Of a DNA stretch of 64,000 nucleotides, positions 1 through 9,912 are shown in pieces (positions within the stretch are counted from its first letter, which is position 1; each line of letters starts with the position of its first letter). The notes beneath the pieces are model-generated. The model had not been told where the DNA came from. It saw only the letters and a list, made by a program, of their open reading frames with translations, and made no database searches. The position numbers were made by a program, and so were the translations under genes. Location of the stretch: NCBI GenBank assembly GCA_963825505.1, contig CAWGTL010000004.1, positions 124,001 to 188,000 of the forward strand, given 5' to 3'. This stretch comes from JBBQSN01 sp963825505. Its GTDB lineage: Bacteria; Actinomycetota; Actinomycetes; Actinomycetales; CAWJMD01.

Positions 1-1628
1 GCGGTGTCCTCGACGCGATCGTGCGGCGGGCGCGCAGCCTGCTCGGCACCGACACCGCGTACCTGACGCTCTACGACCCCGAGGTCGGCGACACCCTGAT
101 GCGGGCCACCGCCGGCTCGGTGTCGGCCGCCTTCCAGCAGGTGCGGCTGCCGCTCGGCGCCGGCCTCGGCGGCCTGGTCGCGCAGACCCGGCAGCCGTGG
201 TGGACCGACGACTACCCGCACGACCAGCGCTTCCGCCACACCGGCGAGATCGACTCCGCGGTGGGCGAGGAGGGGCTGATCGCGATCTGCGGCGTGCCCC
301 TGCTGGTCGACGACCAGTTCGTCGGCGTGCTGTTCGCCTCCGACCGCGTCCGGCGTTCCTTCGGTGCCGACGAGGTGGCCCTGCTCGGCAACCTCGCCGC
401 GCTGGCCGCGGTGTCGCTCGTCCAGGCCCAGGCGCTGGACGAGGCGCAGTCGTCGTCGGCGAGCATCTCCAAGGCCGCCGAGGCCCACGACCGGTTCGCC
501 GGCGTGGTGCTCGAGGGCGGCGGCGTCGAGGACGTGGCGGCGGTGCTGCGCGATCTGCTGGGCGGCTGGGTCGTCGTCCTCGACGCCGACGGCCGGCGCA
601 CCTCGGCCCACGGCGACGCCCCCGCCGCCGGCGAGCCCGCCGACGCCGACCCGCTGGCGGCCCACGAGGTGGTGCGCGCCAGCGTCAGCACGGGCCGGCT
701 CGCGGACGGTGGCGGCGTCGCGGCGGTCCCCGCCACGGCGTCCGGCGAACGGCTCGGGACGCTGGTGCTCGGGACGCCGGCGCCGCTCGACGGCGGGGAG
801 CGCCGGATGGTCGAGCGCGCGGCCGTGGTGGCCGCGCTCGTGCTGCTGTTCCGCCGGCAGGCGGCCGAGGCCCAGCAGCGGGTGCGCACCGACCTGCTGT
901 CGGACCTGCTCGCCCACGACGGGTCGTCCGGCACCGAGCACCTCGCCCTGGCCGAGCGGGCCGCCCTGCTCGGGGTGACCCTGTCCGAGGAGCACCTCGT
1001 GGCCGTCTGCCAGGTGGACCCGGCGTCGGTGCGGTCGCTCGCGCTGTCGGCCTCGTCGGTCCTGGCCGGGCAGGGTCTGGTCGCCGTGCACCGGGGTGAG
1101 GTCGTGCTGCTCGTCCCCACGTCGTCCCCCGCGGCCCAGGGCGGACCGTCGGCCACGGCGGCCGGTCTCGCGCAACGGCTCAGCCGCACGGTGCCGGTGA
1201 CGGTCGGAGCCGCCGGGCCGCTGGTGCCGACCCAGGGGCTGCTGGCAGCGTGGAGCGAGGCCCGCCGCACCAGCCAGGCGCTGGTGGCCCTCGGCACCCC
1301 CGGCCGGGGCGCCGCGGCTGCCGACCTCGGGTTCGCCGGTCTCGTGGTCGGCGAGCACCCCGACGTGGCCGGCTACCTGCGCACCCAGCTCGGCCCGGTG
1401 CTCGACTACGACGCCGCCCGCGGCACCGAGCTGGTGCGCACCCTGGAGGAGTACTTCCGCGCGGGCGGCTCGCCCCGGCACGCGGCGACCGCCCTGCACG
1501 TGCACGTCAACACCGTGACCCAGCGGCTGGACCGCGTCCGCGCCCTCATCGGCGAGGACTGGCAGGCGCCCGACCACGTGCTCGAGCTCCAGCTGGCGCT
1601 GCGGCTGCGCGAGGTGCTCGGAGGCTAG
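1..1628 (+). CDS. PucR/CdaR-type regulator with GAF domain (5' end outside window)
   Basis: The reading frame is open to the left edge, so the true start lies upstream. About the first 130 visible residues resemble a GAF ligand-sensing domain (motifs LGTDTAYLTLYD, GAGLGGLVAQTRQPWWTDDY, ICGVPLLVDDQFVGVLF). The middle part, around the RTDLLSDLLA segment, is the variable region typical of CdaR/PucR proteins. The last 60 residues are the PucR C-terminal helix-turn-helix (GGSPRHAATALHVHVNTVTQRLDRV). Proteins of this family act as cytoplasmic activators of catabolic genes, often for purines, amino acids or aromatic compounds; the ligand here is unknown. Its stop codon overlaps that of the convergent hydrolase by 4 bases. 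It may control the neighbouring hydrolase or the liv operon, but that is inference. Confidence 0.8.
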   Translation, partial: GVLDAIVRRARSLLGTDTAYLTLYDPEVGDTLMRATAGSVSAAFQQVRLPLGAGLGGLVAQTRQPWWTDDYPHDQRFRHTGEIDSAVGEEGLIAICGVPLLVDDQFVGVLFASDRVRRSFGADEVALLGNLAALAAVSLVQAQALDEAQSSSASISKAAEAHDRFAGVVLEGGGVEDVAAVLRDLLGGWVVVLDADGRRTSAHGDAPAAGEPADADPLAAHEVVRASVSTGRLADGGGVAAVPATASGERLGTLVLGTPAPLDGGERRMVERAAVVAALVLLFRRQAAEAQQRVRTDLLSDLLAHDGSSGTEHLALAERAALLGVTLSEEHLVAVCQVDPASVRSLALSASSVLAGQGLVAVHRGEVVLLVPTSSPAAQGGPSATAAGLAQRLSRTVPVTVGAAGPLVPTQGLLAAWSEARRTSQALVALGTPGRGAAAADLGFAGLVVGEHPDVAGYLRTQLGPVLDYDAARGTELVRTLEEYFRAGGSPRHAATALHVHVNTVTQRLDRVRALIGEDWQAPDHVLELQLALRLREVLGG

Positions 1629-2530
1629 ACCGGCGGCCGGTCCAGCGCCGCTGCGACGACGGCGTCGACCGCGTGGGCGTCGAGGAGCACGGTGTAGTGG
1701 TTGACGTCGGGCACCGCCACGACCTCGACCGCGTCGGGAAGCGCGAGCGCCGCGACCCGCTGCTCGTCGTAGAGGCCCTGGGGCTCGTCGACCAGACCTC
1801 GCGCGGCCCGCAGGAGCGTCACGGGGACGCCGGACCGCGCGGCGGTGGCGCCAGCGGCGTGCGCCTCGGCATCCAGCAGCACGCCGGCACCGTCGGCGCG
1901 GACGGCGTCCAGCACGCACGACGAGCGCCAGGACCCCGCGCCGTCCTCGACCAGGTCGTGCCGCAGGTAGTCGCGCACGTCGTCGCCCGCGGGACCGGCC
2001 AGCGCCGGACCGAGGGCGGGATGCAGCCCGAAGAACGCGAGGTACTCCTCGAACGACCCGAACGTCATCGAGAGCCGTTGCATCGCAGGACCGAGCACGG
2101 CCCGCAGCATGGCGTCGACGTCATCCGGTGACTGGGCAGGCGGTGGCGGGAAGGCGAACCCGCCGTCCACGAGGACGGCCCGCGCGACGCGGTCCGGGTG
2201 CCGTGCTGCGAGCAGCGCCGTGACGAACGCGCCCATCGAGTGGCCGACGACGACCGCGCGGTCGAGCCCGAGGTGGTCGAGCACCCGCACCAGGTCGTCG
2301 GCGTGCGCGCTGAGCCCGAACGGCCCGCCGACCCCGCGTGACGCGGCTCGTCCGCGCAGGTCCGGCGCCCAGACGGTGGCACGTGGCCCGGCTGCGGCGG
2401 CGAACCGCTGCCAGGACAGGCCGTTCGCGGTGATGCCGTGCACCGCGAGCACCGGGGTGGCGGACGGCTCGGACAGGCGGTGGACGGCGAGCTCGCCGCC
2501 GTCGACCGCCACCTGCTCGGTGGGTGCCAC
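1625..2530 (-). CDS. alpha/beta hydrolase
   Basis: A 301-residue alpha/beta-hydrolase-fold protein. The oxyanion region is VLAVHGITANGLSW, the nucleophile elbow is GHSMG, and a late NHYTVLL segment supplies the expected catalytic histidine. There is no signal peptide, so it is probably cytoplasmic. Substrate cannot be told; relatives hydrolyse esters, lactones or C-C bonds. The GTG start at 2530 was chosen because it follows the stop of the upstream livM-like gene by one base and gives the natural N-terminus VAPTEQVAVDGG. Being the last gene after the liv transporter suggests cotranscription and perhaps metabolism of the transported compound. Confidence 0.85.
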   Translation of the reverse strand: MAPTEQVAVDGGELAVHRLSEPSATPVLAVHGITANGLSWQRFAAAAGPRATVWAPDLRGRAASRGVGGPFGLSAHADDLVRVLDHLGLDRAVVVGHSMGAFVTALLAARHPDRVARAVLVDGGFAFPPPPAQSPDDVDAMLRAVLGPAMQRLSMTFGSFEEYLAFFGLHPALGPALAGPAGDDVRDYLRHDLVEDGAGSWRSSCVLDAVRADGAGVLLDAEAHAAGATAARSGVPVTLLRAARGLVDEPQGLYDEQRVAALALPDAVEVVAVPDVNHYTVLLDAHAVDAVVAAALDRPPV

Positions 2531-2531
2531 G

Positions 2532-3684
2532 TCAGCCAGTCTCCCCCGCGACCTCGGGCGCACGCCTGCCACGTCCGCGGACGAGCCCGGCGAGCCCGCC
2601 CGGGGCGAAGTACACGACCACGGACGAACACGGCGCCGAGGACGAACAGCGGCTGGGACAGCGGAACCCGCAGGACCGCCGGGAGGTCCTGCACGGCCGG
2701 AGCGGACGCCAGCTCGACCAGCCGGTTGTCGAGGTAGGTGTAGAGCATGCCGCCGATGACGGCGCCCCACCGGGTGCCCGGCGCCGCCGAGCACGACCAT
2801 CACCAGCAGCGACAGGGTGAGCTCGGACGACGCGGTGTGCGGGTTGACGCCGCCGGTGACCAGCGAGGTGCACCACGCCGCCGAGCGGCGCCGAGCGCGC
2901 ACCGCCGACGACGAAGGCGCCGAGCTTGAAGCCCGGTACGGTCGAGACCCGAGCACCGCGACGCGGTCGCTCGTTCTCGCGCAGCCGCAGCCCACGCGTG
3001 ACCGGTCGCGGGTCCGCGCCAGCCAGGCGCACGACGGCCCAGCAGACCGCGAGGTAGGCCAGCGCGAGCCAGTACAGGTACGGCGGCGTTGAGCACGCCG
3101 AGCAGCAGGTCGGGCACCATCGCTCGGCCGAGCGGCGAGGCCCTCCTCGCCACCGGTCCAGGCCGCCGGGGTTGCGCTGCACCAGCGATCGCGGTCGGCC
3201 TGGGCGAACGCGAGCGTGACCATCGCGAACGCGATGCCGCCGACCCGCAGCGACGACCGAGCCGACGACCAGGGCGAGCACCACGCCGCCAGGCCGAGGG
3301 CCAGCAGCAGCGCCGGCAGCAGACCGGCAGACCGAGCGTGGGTCATGGCGATGCCCGCCCCGTAGGCGCCGGCGGCGACGAACAGCGCGTGCCCGAACGA
3401 GAGCAGACCGGTGCGGCCGAAGAGCAGGTCGTAGCCGGCGCGATGCCGCCGAAGACCAGGCAGAGCGCCAGCAGCTGCATCGACGCCCGGGCCGTTGACG
3501 CGGTCCGTCGAGCAGGCCGGGCACGGTGACGGGCACGTACGGCAGGTAGGCCAGCACGGCCAGCAGCACGAGCGGGACGACCGCACCGACGAGGCGGCGC
3601 AGCGGGCGCCGGCCGCCGGGCACGGACGGTCGCGGCGGGCGCCGGCTCCGCGACCTGTGCCGCGGCCGTGGTGGTCTCAGGCAT
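2532..3684 (-). pseudogene. livM: branched-chain amino acid ABC permease LivM, multiply frameshifted
   Basis: LivM-family inner-membrane permease spread over all three minus-strand frames. Recognisable pieces in order are MPETTTAAAQVAEPAPAA, VPLVLLAVLAYLPYVPV, LLALCLVFGGIA, the family signature YDLLFGRTGLLSFGHALF with VAAGAYGAG, VGGIAFAMVTLAFAQ, LYWLALAYLAVCWAVV, ELTLSLLVMVVLGGAG, and the C-terminal VVYFAPGGLAGLV. About ten or more single-base shifts separate them. ATG at 3684 gives an 8-base overlap with the livH stop, and the stop at 2532 abuts the hydrolase start, so the gene borders are intact. The pieces fit a protein of about 380 residues. I consider sequence error more likely than real decay. 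Confidence 0.75.
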
Positions 3685-4573
3685 GCGCGGTCCCTCCCGG
3701 CGAGCCCGCCGGGCCGCACGAGCAGCACCAGCGCGAGCAGCAGGACGACCGCAGAAGTCGCCCACGCCCGAGGCGCCGTAGTAGTTCGCCGAACTGCTGC
3801 ACGAGCCCGACCACGACGGACGCGACCGCGGTGCCCGTCAGCGAGCCCATGCCGCCGATGACGACGACGATGAACGCGAAGATCAGCAGCGACGTCCCCT
3901 GCCCCGGTGACGACCGGGCCGAAGTACACCGACGCCGAGCACGCCGCCGAGCGCCGCTGCGCCACCGCCGATCGCGAAGACCAGCGTGAACGCCTGCCGC
4001 ACGTCGATGCCGAGCGCCGTCGACCATCGACCGGTTCTCGACGCCGGCCCGGATCACAGCCCGATCCGGGTGAACCGCAGCACCGCGACCAGCACGAGCA
4101 GCACCACCACGGCCGCGGCGAGCAGCAGGAAGCGGTCGTTGGGCACGGTGGCGCCCGGCGATCGACGTCGTACCGGCAGCCCATCCGGACGAGGGAACGG
4201 CCGCGGGTCGGAGCCCCAGATCCCCTGCAGCAGCGCGACCCCGGCGAGGCCCAGCCCGACGGTGACGAGCACCTGCTCGATGTGCCGCTTGTACAGCGGG
4301 CGGATCAGCGTCAGCTCGACCACCGCGCCGAGCACGGCACCGACCGCCACGCCGAACCCGGCGGCCACGACGAAGCCGGTGCCGCTCGGCCCGGCGCCGG
4401 GCAGGTGGTCGGTGGCCCACCAGGCGGCGTAGGCACCGGCGGTCAGGAAGGCGCCGTGCGCGAAGTTGAGCACGTCCATCAGGCCGAAGATGAGGCGACA
4501 GGCCGGAGGCGACCAGGAAGTACAGCGCGCCGAGGCCGAGACCGGTGGCGAGCAGCAGGACGAGGGTGCTCAC
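3677..4573 (-). pseudogene. livH: branched-chain amino acid ABC permease LivH, multiply frameshifted
   Basis: LivH-family membrane permease. The N-terminus VSTLVLLLATGLGLGALYF begins at GTG 4573 and overlaps the livF stop as GTGA. After an extra base near 4494 the frame moves to the family signature MDVLNFAHGAFLTAGAYAAW and ELTLIRPLYKRHIEQVLVT. Paired minus/plus shifts near 4155-4195, a lost base near 4056 and a gained base near 4018 follow. The final membrane part, LLIFAFIVVVIGGMGSLTGT, is readable again. Restoring single bases gives about 298 residues, normal for LivH. Together with LivM it would form the transmembrane pore of the importer. Confidence 0.75.
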
Positions 4574-5379
4574 GACGGGCCCCCCTCGGTGGTGTCCTGG
4601 CCCGGACGGCGGCGCCGCACCGCGCGCCCGCCCACCCCGAGCAGATCGGTGGTGAGCGCGGGGTCCTCCAGCAGGTCGGCCGCCGGTCCGGTGTGCACGA
4701 CCCGGCCGCCGTCGAGCACCACGACGTCGCGCGCGAGCCGGCGGACGACCGCGAGGTTCTGCTCGACCAGCAGCACCGGTAGTGCGCTCGGCCACCCGAG
4801 CGAGCGCCTCGGCCACCTCACCCACCAGCCGCGGCGCCAGGCCCTTCGTCGGCTCGTCGACCAGCAGCAGCCTGTTGCGCCCGAGCAGCACCCGGCCCAG
4901 GGCCACCATCTGCTGCTGCCCGCCGGACAGCGTCCCGGCGCGCTGGCGGCGGCGCTCGCGCAGCTCGGGGAAGAGCTCGTGCACCAGGTCGTAGTCGGGC
5001 ACGCCGCCAGGCTGCTCGGCGAGCCGCAGGTTCTCCTCCACGGTGAGCCCGGCGAAGACTCGCGGTCCTCGGGCACGTAGCCCACCCCGCTGCGGACGAT
5101 CGACGGCGTCCGCGCGGTCGAGACGTCCCGACCCTCGAGCAGCACCCGGCCGCGACGGTCCACGAGGCCGAGCACCGCCTTGACCGTGGTGGTCTTGCCG
5201 ACGCCGTTGCGTCCGAGCAGGGCCGTCACGCCGCCCGGGCGCACGTCGAAGCCGACGCCCTGCAGCACGTGCGAGCGCCCCAGGTGCACGTGCAGGTCGG
5301 CGACCTGCAGGAGCGGGCGGTCGGTGGACGCGTCGGTGCAGTCACCGCTCTGCGCCGCGCTCGTGACAGGTCCGGTCAC
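4570..5379 (-). pseudogene. livF: branched-chain amino acid ABC ATPase LivF, two compensating frameshifts
   Basis: ABC ATPase of about 269 residues. Walker A is LLGRNGVGKTTTVKA, the signature is LSGGQQQM and Walker B is LLLVDEPTKGLAPRLV; the switch part is LLVEQNLAVV. A base appears lost near 5060 (after YVPEDR) and one gained near 4783, so the middle third lies in a different frame although the total length is a multiple of three. GTG at 5379 overlaps the livG stop, and the stop overlaps livH. With LivG it would power the importer from the cytoplasmic side. Confidence 0.8.
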
Positions 5380-6173
5380 AGACCCTCCCCCAGGTACGCC
5401 TGCTGCACCGTCGGGTCGGCGGTGACCTCGCTCGGCGTGCCGACCGCCAGCAGCCGGCCGTGGTGCAGCACCGCGACCCGGTCGGCCAGACCGAGCACGA
5501 CGTCCATGTGGTGCTCCACCATCACGACCGAGACGCCGTCGTCGGCCAGGCTGCCCGACCAGGTCGACCAGGTCGGGCACGTCCTCCATCGAGACGCCGG
5601 CCACCGGCTCGTCGAGCAGCAGCAGCGGCCGGCCGCCGCGCCAGCGCACCGCCACCTCGAGCTTGCGCCTGTCGCCGTGGGAGAGCTCGCCCGCCGTGCG
5701 TCCGGCGCGGTGGGTCATCCGCACCCGCTCGAGCAGGCCCGCGACCTCGGCCAGCTCCGACGCGGTGCCCGCCCGTCGCAGCACCGACAGCGGGCGCCCG
5801 ACCGCGGCTCTGCACGGCCAGCCGCACGTTCTCGGTGGCGCTGAGCCCGTCGAACAGCGAGGAGGTCTGGAACGTCCGGCCCAGACCCGCACGTGCCCGG
5901 CGTGCGACGCCGTGCCGGGTGACGTCACGCCCACCGAGCTGCACGGTGCCGGCGGTCGGCCGGGTGACGCCCGAGAGCAGGTTGCAGCAACGTCGACTTC
6001 CCGGCGCCGTTCGGCCCGATGACGCGCGAGCAGCTCGCCACGGTGCAGCTCAAGGTCGACGTCGCTCGACGATCACCGCGCCGCCGACGCGTCCAGCCCA
6101 GGCCGCGGGCGGCGAGCACCACCTCGGCCGGCGTCCCGGACGGGACCGGCGACGCGGTGACGTCGGCCGTCAC
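5376..6173 (-). pseudogene. livG: branched-chain amino acid ABC ATPase LivG, multiply frameshifted
   Basis: ABC ATPase of about 265 residues. It starts with VTADVTASPVPSG at GTG 6173, overlapping the livK stop as GTGA. Three apparent extra bases fall within about 100 bases around Walker A (VIGPNGAGKSTLL). The pieces LGGRDVTRHGVARRARAGLG, RTFQTSSLFDGLSATENVRL, LSHGDRRKLEVAVRW, LLLLDEPVAGVSMEDV and a C-terminal PTVQQAYLGEGL are all family-like but lie in different frames. The LivG-type insertion (TFQ...L) before the signature separates it from LivF. Confidence 0.75.
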
Positions 6174-7437
6174 GGGGCGGCGGCGACGGGCGGCGCGACG
6201 TCGGCGGGGTCGAGCGTGCCCACCAGCGAGGCGGTCTCGCCGTCGAGCGACACCTGGAACATCGGCTGCAGCAGCGCGTGGTCCTCGGCCCGGATCTCCA
6301 TCGGCCCCTTCGGTCCCGTCGAAGGTCCAGCCCTCCAGCGCCGTGATCATGCCGTCGACGTCGTCCGGCGATTCGCTCAGCGCGTGCACGATCATCTGGG
6401 CCGCCACGAAGCCGTCGTTGGTGAACAGGTCGACCTCCTGGCCGTTCTCCTCCAGGTGCGTCGCGAGGGCCTGGTACGCCTCGGTGTCCGAGGCGCCGTC
6501 GAAGAAGTGCGACAGGAAGCTGATCTCGGCCGAGGAGGCCCCGAAGGCCGACCAGCTCGGCTTGATGTCGAGGCCGGTGACCACGGTCGACGACGCGAAC
6601 ACGCCCTGCTGCTCCAGCGAGCCCCACATCTGGGCCGCGTTGGCGCCGGCCCAGGCCACGAACAGCAGGTCGGGGGCGGCGTCGGCGGCTTGCCGCGCGA
6701 ACGGGGTGAGGTCGGTGGCCGGTCGGGTTCACCAGCAGCGGCGTCACGGTGGCGCCCTCCGCGCCGAGCACGGCGGTCACGGCCGCGGCGTTCGCCTGGC
6801 CGAAGGCGTTGTCCTGCGCGAAGACCGTGACGGTCTTGCCCTCCACGTCCTCGAGGAAGGAGGCCGCGGTGAGGATGTCCTGGTAGGTCTGCCGCCCGGA
6901 GCGGAAGGTGTAGTCGTTGACGCCGGTGAGGCCGTCGGTGGCGGCCGGGCCGGAGATGAACAGGACGTCGTTCTCCGCGGCCAGCGGTGCCACCTGGAGG
7001 CCCACGCCGGAGGCGGTCGAGCCGGCGATCACCTGCGTGCCCTGGCCGATCAGGTCGGTGGCGGCGGCCACCGCCTTGGCGGGGTCACCGGCGTCGTCGG
7101 CCTCGGTGACCTCGATGGTGCGCCCGTCGACCTCACCGGTCCCGTCCGTGGCGTGGTCGAGCCCCGCCTCGAACCCGGCGAGGTACTGCGCGCCGTAGGA
7201 GGCCAGCGGCCCCGTCTTGGAGTACACCAGCCCGACCTCGATCGGGGCGCCGCCGGACTCCTCGGAACCCTCGTCGGACGACGCCGCGCCGGGAGCACCT
7301 GGGGCGCCGCAGGAGGCGAGGACGGCCACCAGGCCGACGGCCAGGACCGGCACGACCCGGCGCAGCGTGGAGCGGCGCAGGGAGGGACCGCGCAGGGAGG
7401 GACGGGCGCCGGGGGTCCGGACGTGCTGGCGGGACAT
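6170..7437 (-). pseudogene. livK: branched-chain amino acid ABC substrate-binding lipoprotein LivK, two frameshifts
   Basis: Periplasmic-binding-type lipoprotein. ATG at 7437 is preceded by a GAGGAG ribosome site. The N-terminus has a signal peptide with lipobox (LAVGLVAVLASCG), then a Leu/Ile/Val-binding fold (IEVGLVYSKTGPLASYGAQY, GVGLQVAPLAAENDV). An extra base near 6719-6722 moves the frame before LTPFARQA, and a second in the CCCC run at 6305-6308 moves it before MEIRAEDHALLQPMFQVSL. With both removed the length is 1266 bases, 421 residues, and the stop overlaps livG. It would capture branched-chain amino acids, short amides or related ligands outside the membrane. Confidence 0.82.
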
Positions 7438-7666
7438 GGTGTCTCCTCGTCGAGAGCGGTGTGCGTGACCCTGGCCGGGTTCGACCGGTTCGGACGGTAG
7501 GGCCGTGCCACCGCACCGCGTCATGTCGTCGGACACCACAACCTGGTCCGACGGGGTGGGTGCCCGTCGCCCACCGGGAGCAGGCGGACGGGTGGCCTCT
7601 CACCCGTCCGGGTCACCTCGTCCGCGTGGTCGGGACCGGCCGCGCCGACGCCTCTACGGTGGCGGG
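7438..7666. promoter_or_regulatory. divergent intergenic region between livK and an orphan gene
   Basis: No gene seen. It must hold the promoter of the minus-strand liv operon. On the plus strand TACGGT lies seven bases before the ATG at 7667, the spacing of a leaderless actinobacterial transcript. No convincing operator was found. Confidence 0.4.
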
Positions 7667-8542
7667 ATGACGTCCACGCCCGCCCCCGGCAGCCGGCGCC
7701 ACGTGCGCCTGCGGCGGGCCGTGCTGGCCGTGAGCGTCCTGGACGACGTGGACCTCGAGCCCACCGACGACGGCGTCGTGGTCCACGGCGCGCGGCCGAC
7801 CCACGTCACGTGGGACGAGCTGTCGCAGGCTGCGGGTACAGGTCCCGGTCCCCTCGCGCAGCACCGTCTCTCGCGCACCCTGCGGCTGCACGCCCGCGCC
7901 GCTGCGCTGGGCGACGACGCGGTGGAGGTGCTGCGCGGCTCCGCCCGGCTGCTCGCCCTGCCCTCCGACCACGCGGCGCACCCCGGCGCGGGCTGGACGC
8001 TGCACCGGCCGATGGGTGGCGCGCTGGAGTGCGGCATCGGCCTGCTCGGTGCGCTCGACGACCCCGACGAGCTGGTGCCGGTGCCGCCGTCGCTGGTGCG
8101 CACCGCCGGCGTCCCGGTGCGGGTCTGGTGGCCCGGCCTGGTCGCGCACGCCTCGACGATGGGTCGGCTGCTCGTGGACCGGCTGCGTCGCGACTCCCAC
8201 GGGACGCGTCGCCCGGCGGCGGTCACCGACAACCAGCTGGTGCTCCGCCCGGTCGGCGGCGTCGACGTGCCCACCCTGCTCACCACGCACGTCCTGCGCA
8301 GCCACCTCGCCCGCTCCGACGGGTCGGGCATGCGCGCCGTGGCCGTCCCCATGCGCTCCCGGGGCTGGTACGACCTGGCACGGATCGACCCGGCCTTCGT
8401 GCAGGCCGCGTGGTCGGCCACCGACGAGCTCGAGCGGGGGCTGTCCCGGCCCGTGCTGGTGACGGCCGACGAGATGGTGCTCGCTCCGGAGCGGATCGAC
8501 CTCACCGACCGCGCGAGCGCCGCCCTGCTGCGTCACACCTGA
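7667..8542 (+). CDS. hypothetical protein
   Basis: A 291-residue protein I do not recognise. It begins MTSTPAPGSRRHVRLRRAV and has no signal peptide, clear membrane segment or cysteine cluster. ATG 7667 was chosen because upstream in-frame sequence is low-complexity and a TACGGT box sits seven bases before it, as in leaderless transcripts. Coding evidence is the long open frame with normal codon bias. It converges on the histidine kinase gene, overlapping its stop by 10 bases. No function is proposed. Confidence 0.65.
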   Translation: MTSTPAPGSRRHVRLRRAVLAVSVLDDVDLEPTDDGVVVHGARPTHVTWDELSQAAGTGPGPLAQHRLSRTLRLHARAAALGDDAVEVLRGSARLLALPSDHAAHPGAGWTLHRPMGGALECGIGLLGALDDPDELVPVPPSLVRTAGVPVRVWWPGLVAHASTMGRLLVDRLRRDSHGTRRPAAVTDNQLVLRPVGGVDVPTLLTTHVLRSHLARSDGSGMRAVAVPMRSRGWYDLARIDPAFVQAAWSATDELERGLSRPVLVTADEMVLAPERIDLTDRASAALLRHT

Positions 8543-9912
8543 GCCGACGGCGGCAGCACCACCCGCAGGCAGGCTCCGCCCTCGGGCGCCGGCCCGGCCT
8601 CCGCCCGACCGCCCAGCCGCGTGACCAGGGCGCGCACGAGCGACAGGCCCACTCCCGCACCGCCCGGGCGGCGCGACCGGTGCCTCTCGGCGAGGACACC
8701 TCGCTCGAACGCCACCGGGTAGTCGTCCGGGTCGAGCCCCGGGCCGTCGTCGCGCACCTCCAGGACGACGCCGGCGGGGGCGCCCCTGGCCGCGAGCACC
8801 ACCACTCCACCGGCGTCGACGTGCCGGAACGCGTTGTCGCACAGGCTGTCCAGCACCTGGCGCACGCGTGAGGCATCGGTGACCACCGTGAGCGAACCCG
8901 TCCCGACCTCCACCTCGCAGCGCGCACCGACCGTGGCCGCCCTGTCGCGCCAGCCGTCGGCCGTGGTCCGCACCAGCGCGCCGAGGTCGACGGGCAGCAG
9001 GTCGAGCGGCAGGTCGTGGGCGCCGAGCCGGGCGAGATCGAGCAGGTCCTGCACCATCCTGTCCAGGCGGCGCGCCTGCTCGGCCACCAGCGCACCGTAG
9101 CGGCGGACCTCGGCGGGGTCGTCGACCACGCCGTCGGCGAGCGCCTCGGCGGCGCCGGTCACGGCGGTGAGCGGGGTCCGCAGGTCGTGCGAGACCGACA
9201 GCAGGAACTCCCTCTCGCGGGCCTCGCTGCGGGCCAGGTCGTCGGCGAGGTCGTTCACGGCGGCCGCCAGGACGGCCGCCTCCTTCGGACCCTCCACCCG
9301 CACCCGGACGTCGCGGTGCCCGGAACGCAGGCGACCGACGGCCCCGGCCGCTGCGCGCAGCGGGCGGGCGACCCACCAGGCCAGGCTCGCGCCGGCGGCG
9401 ACCGCCACCGCGGCACCGACGACGGCGGCGAACGCCACCCGCGCGGCGAGCCGGCGCGAGACGTCGCCGGAGGCCCGTTCGGCCTCCTGCACGAGCAGCA
9501 CGCCCTGCCCGGCCGAGGTCGGCCGACCCTCCACCAGGTAGGTGCCGGCGTCGGCGCGGCGCGTCGTCGAGACCATCTGTCCCCCGGCCACCCTCGTCAC
9601 GTCGGACGTACGCAGGACGTCGACCGCCGCGCCGGTGGCCCGCCCGTCGTCCACGACGACGGCCTCGATCCCCTGGTCGCCGAGCGCCTGGAGCACCCGC
9701 TCGGTGGCACGGGGACGTCCGTCCGCGCGGTCGAGCTGGCCGGCCACGAGCGCGGTCTGGGCGGCGAGGGCGTCGCGGCCGGCCTCGCGCGCCGCCGCGG
9801 TGACGAGCCTGGCCGCGAGCAGCCCGGACACCAGGGCGCCCACCACCGCCGCGCCGGCGCAGACCAGCGCGATCCGCACGGCGAGAGACGAGCCGCGCAC
9901 GGCGTCGCTCAC
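8533..9912 (-). CDS. two-component sensor histidine kinase
   Basis: A 459-residue membrane kinase. A transmembrane helix near residues 12-38 and another near 158-182 flank an extracytoplasmic sensor of about 120 residues. Next come a HAMP-like linker, the H-box FLLSVSHDLRTPLTAVTGA with His at about 242, the N-box LCDNAFRHV, and the G-boxes DDGPGLD and GGAGVGLSLVRAL. It should autophosphorylate and pass phosphate to the upstream response regulator. The GTG start at 9912 overlaps the regulator stop as GTGA, so the pair is translationally coupled. The signal is unknown; the small secreted protein upstream of the pair could be a target or partner. Confidence 0.93.
   Translation of the reverse strand: MSDAVRGSSLAVRIALVCAGAAVVGALVSGLLAARLVTAAAREAGRDALAAQTALVAGQLDRADGRPRATERVLQALGDQGIEAVVVDDGRATGAAVDVLRTSDVTRVAGGQMVSTTRRADAGTYLVEGRPTSAGQGVLLVQEAERASGDVSRRLAARVAFAAVVGAAVAVAAGASLAWWVARPLRAAAGAVGRLRSGHRDVRVRVEGPKEAAVLAAAVNDLADDLARSEAREREFLLSVSHDLRTPLTAVTGAAEALADGVVDDPAEVRRYGALVAEQARRLDRMVQDLLDLARLGAHDLPLDLLPVDLGALVRTTADGWRDRAATVGARCEVEVGTGSLTVVTDASRVRQVLDSLCDNAFRHVDAGGVVVLAARGAPAGVVLEVRDDGPGLDPDDYPVAFERGVLAERHRSRRPGGAGVGLSLVRALVTRLGGRAEAGPAPEGGACLRVVLPPSAQV

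Noticed and set aside
197..1099. Arg/Pro-rich frames overlapping the PucR-type gene
   Set aside because: Out-of-frame translations of the regulator; no start signal or motif.
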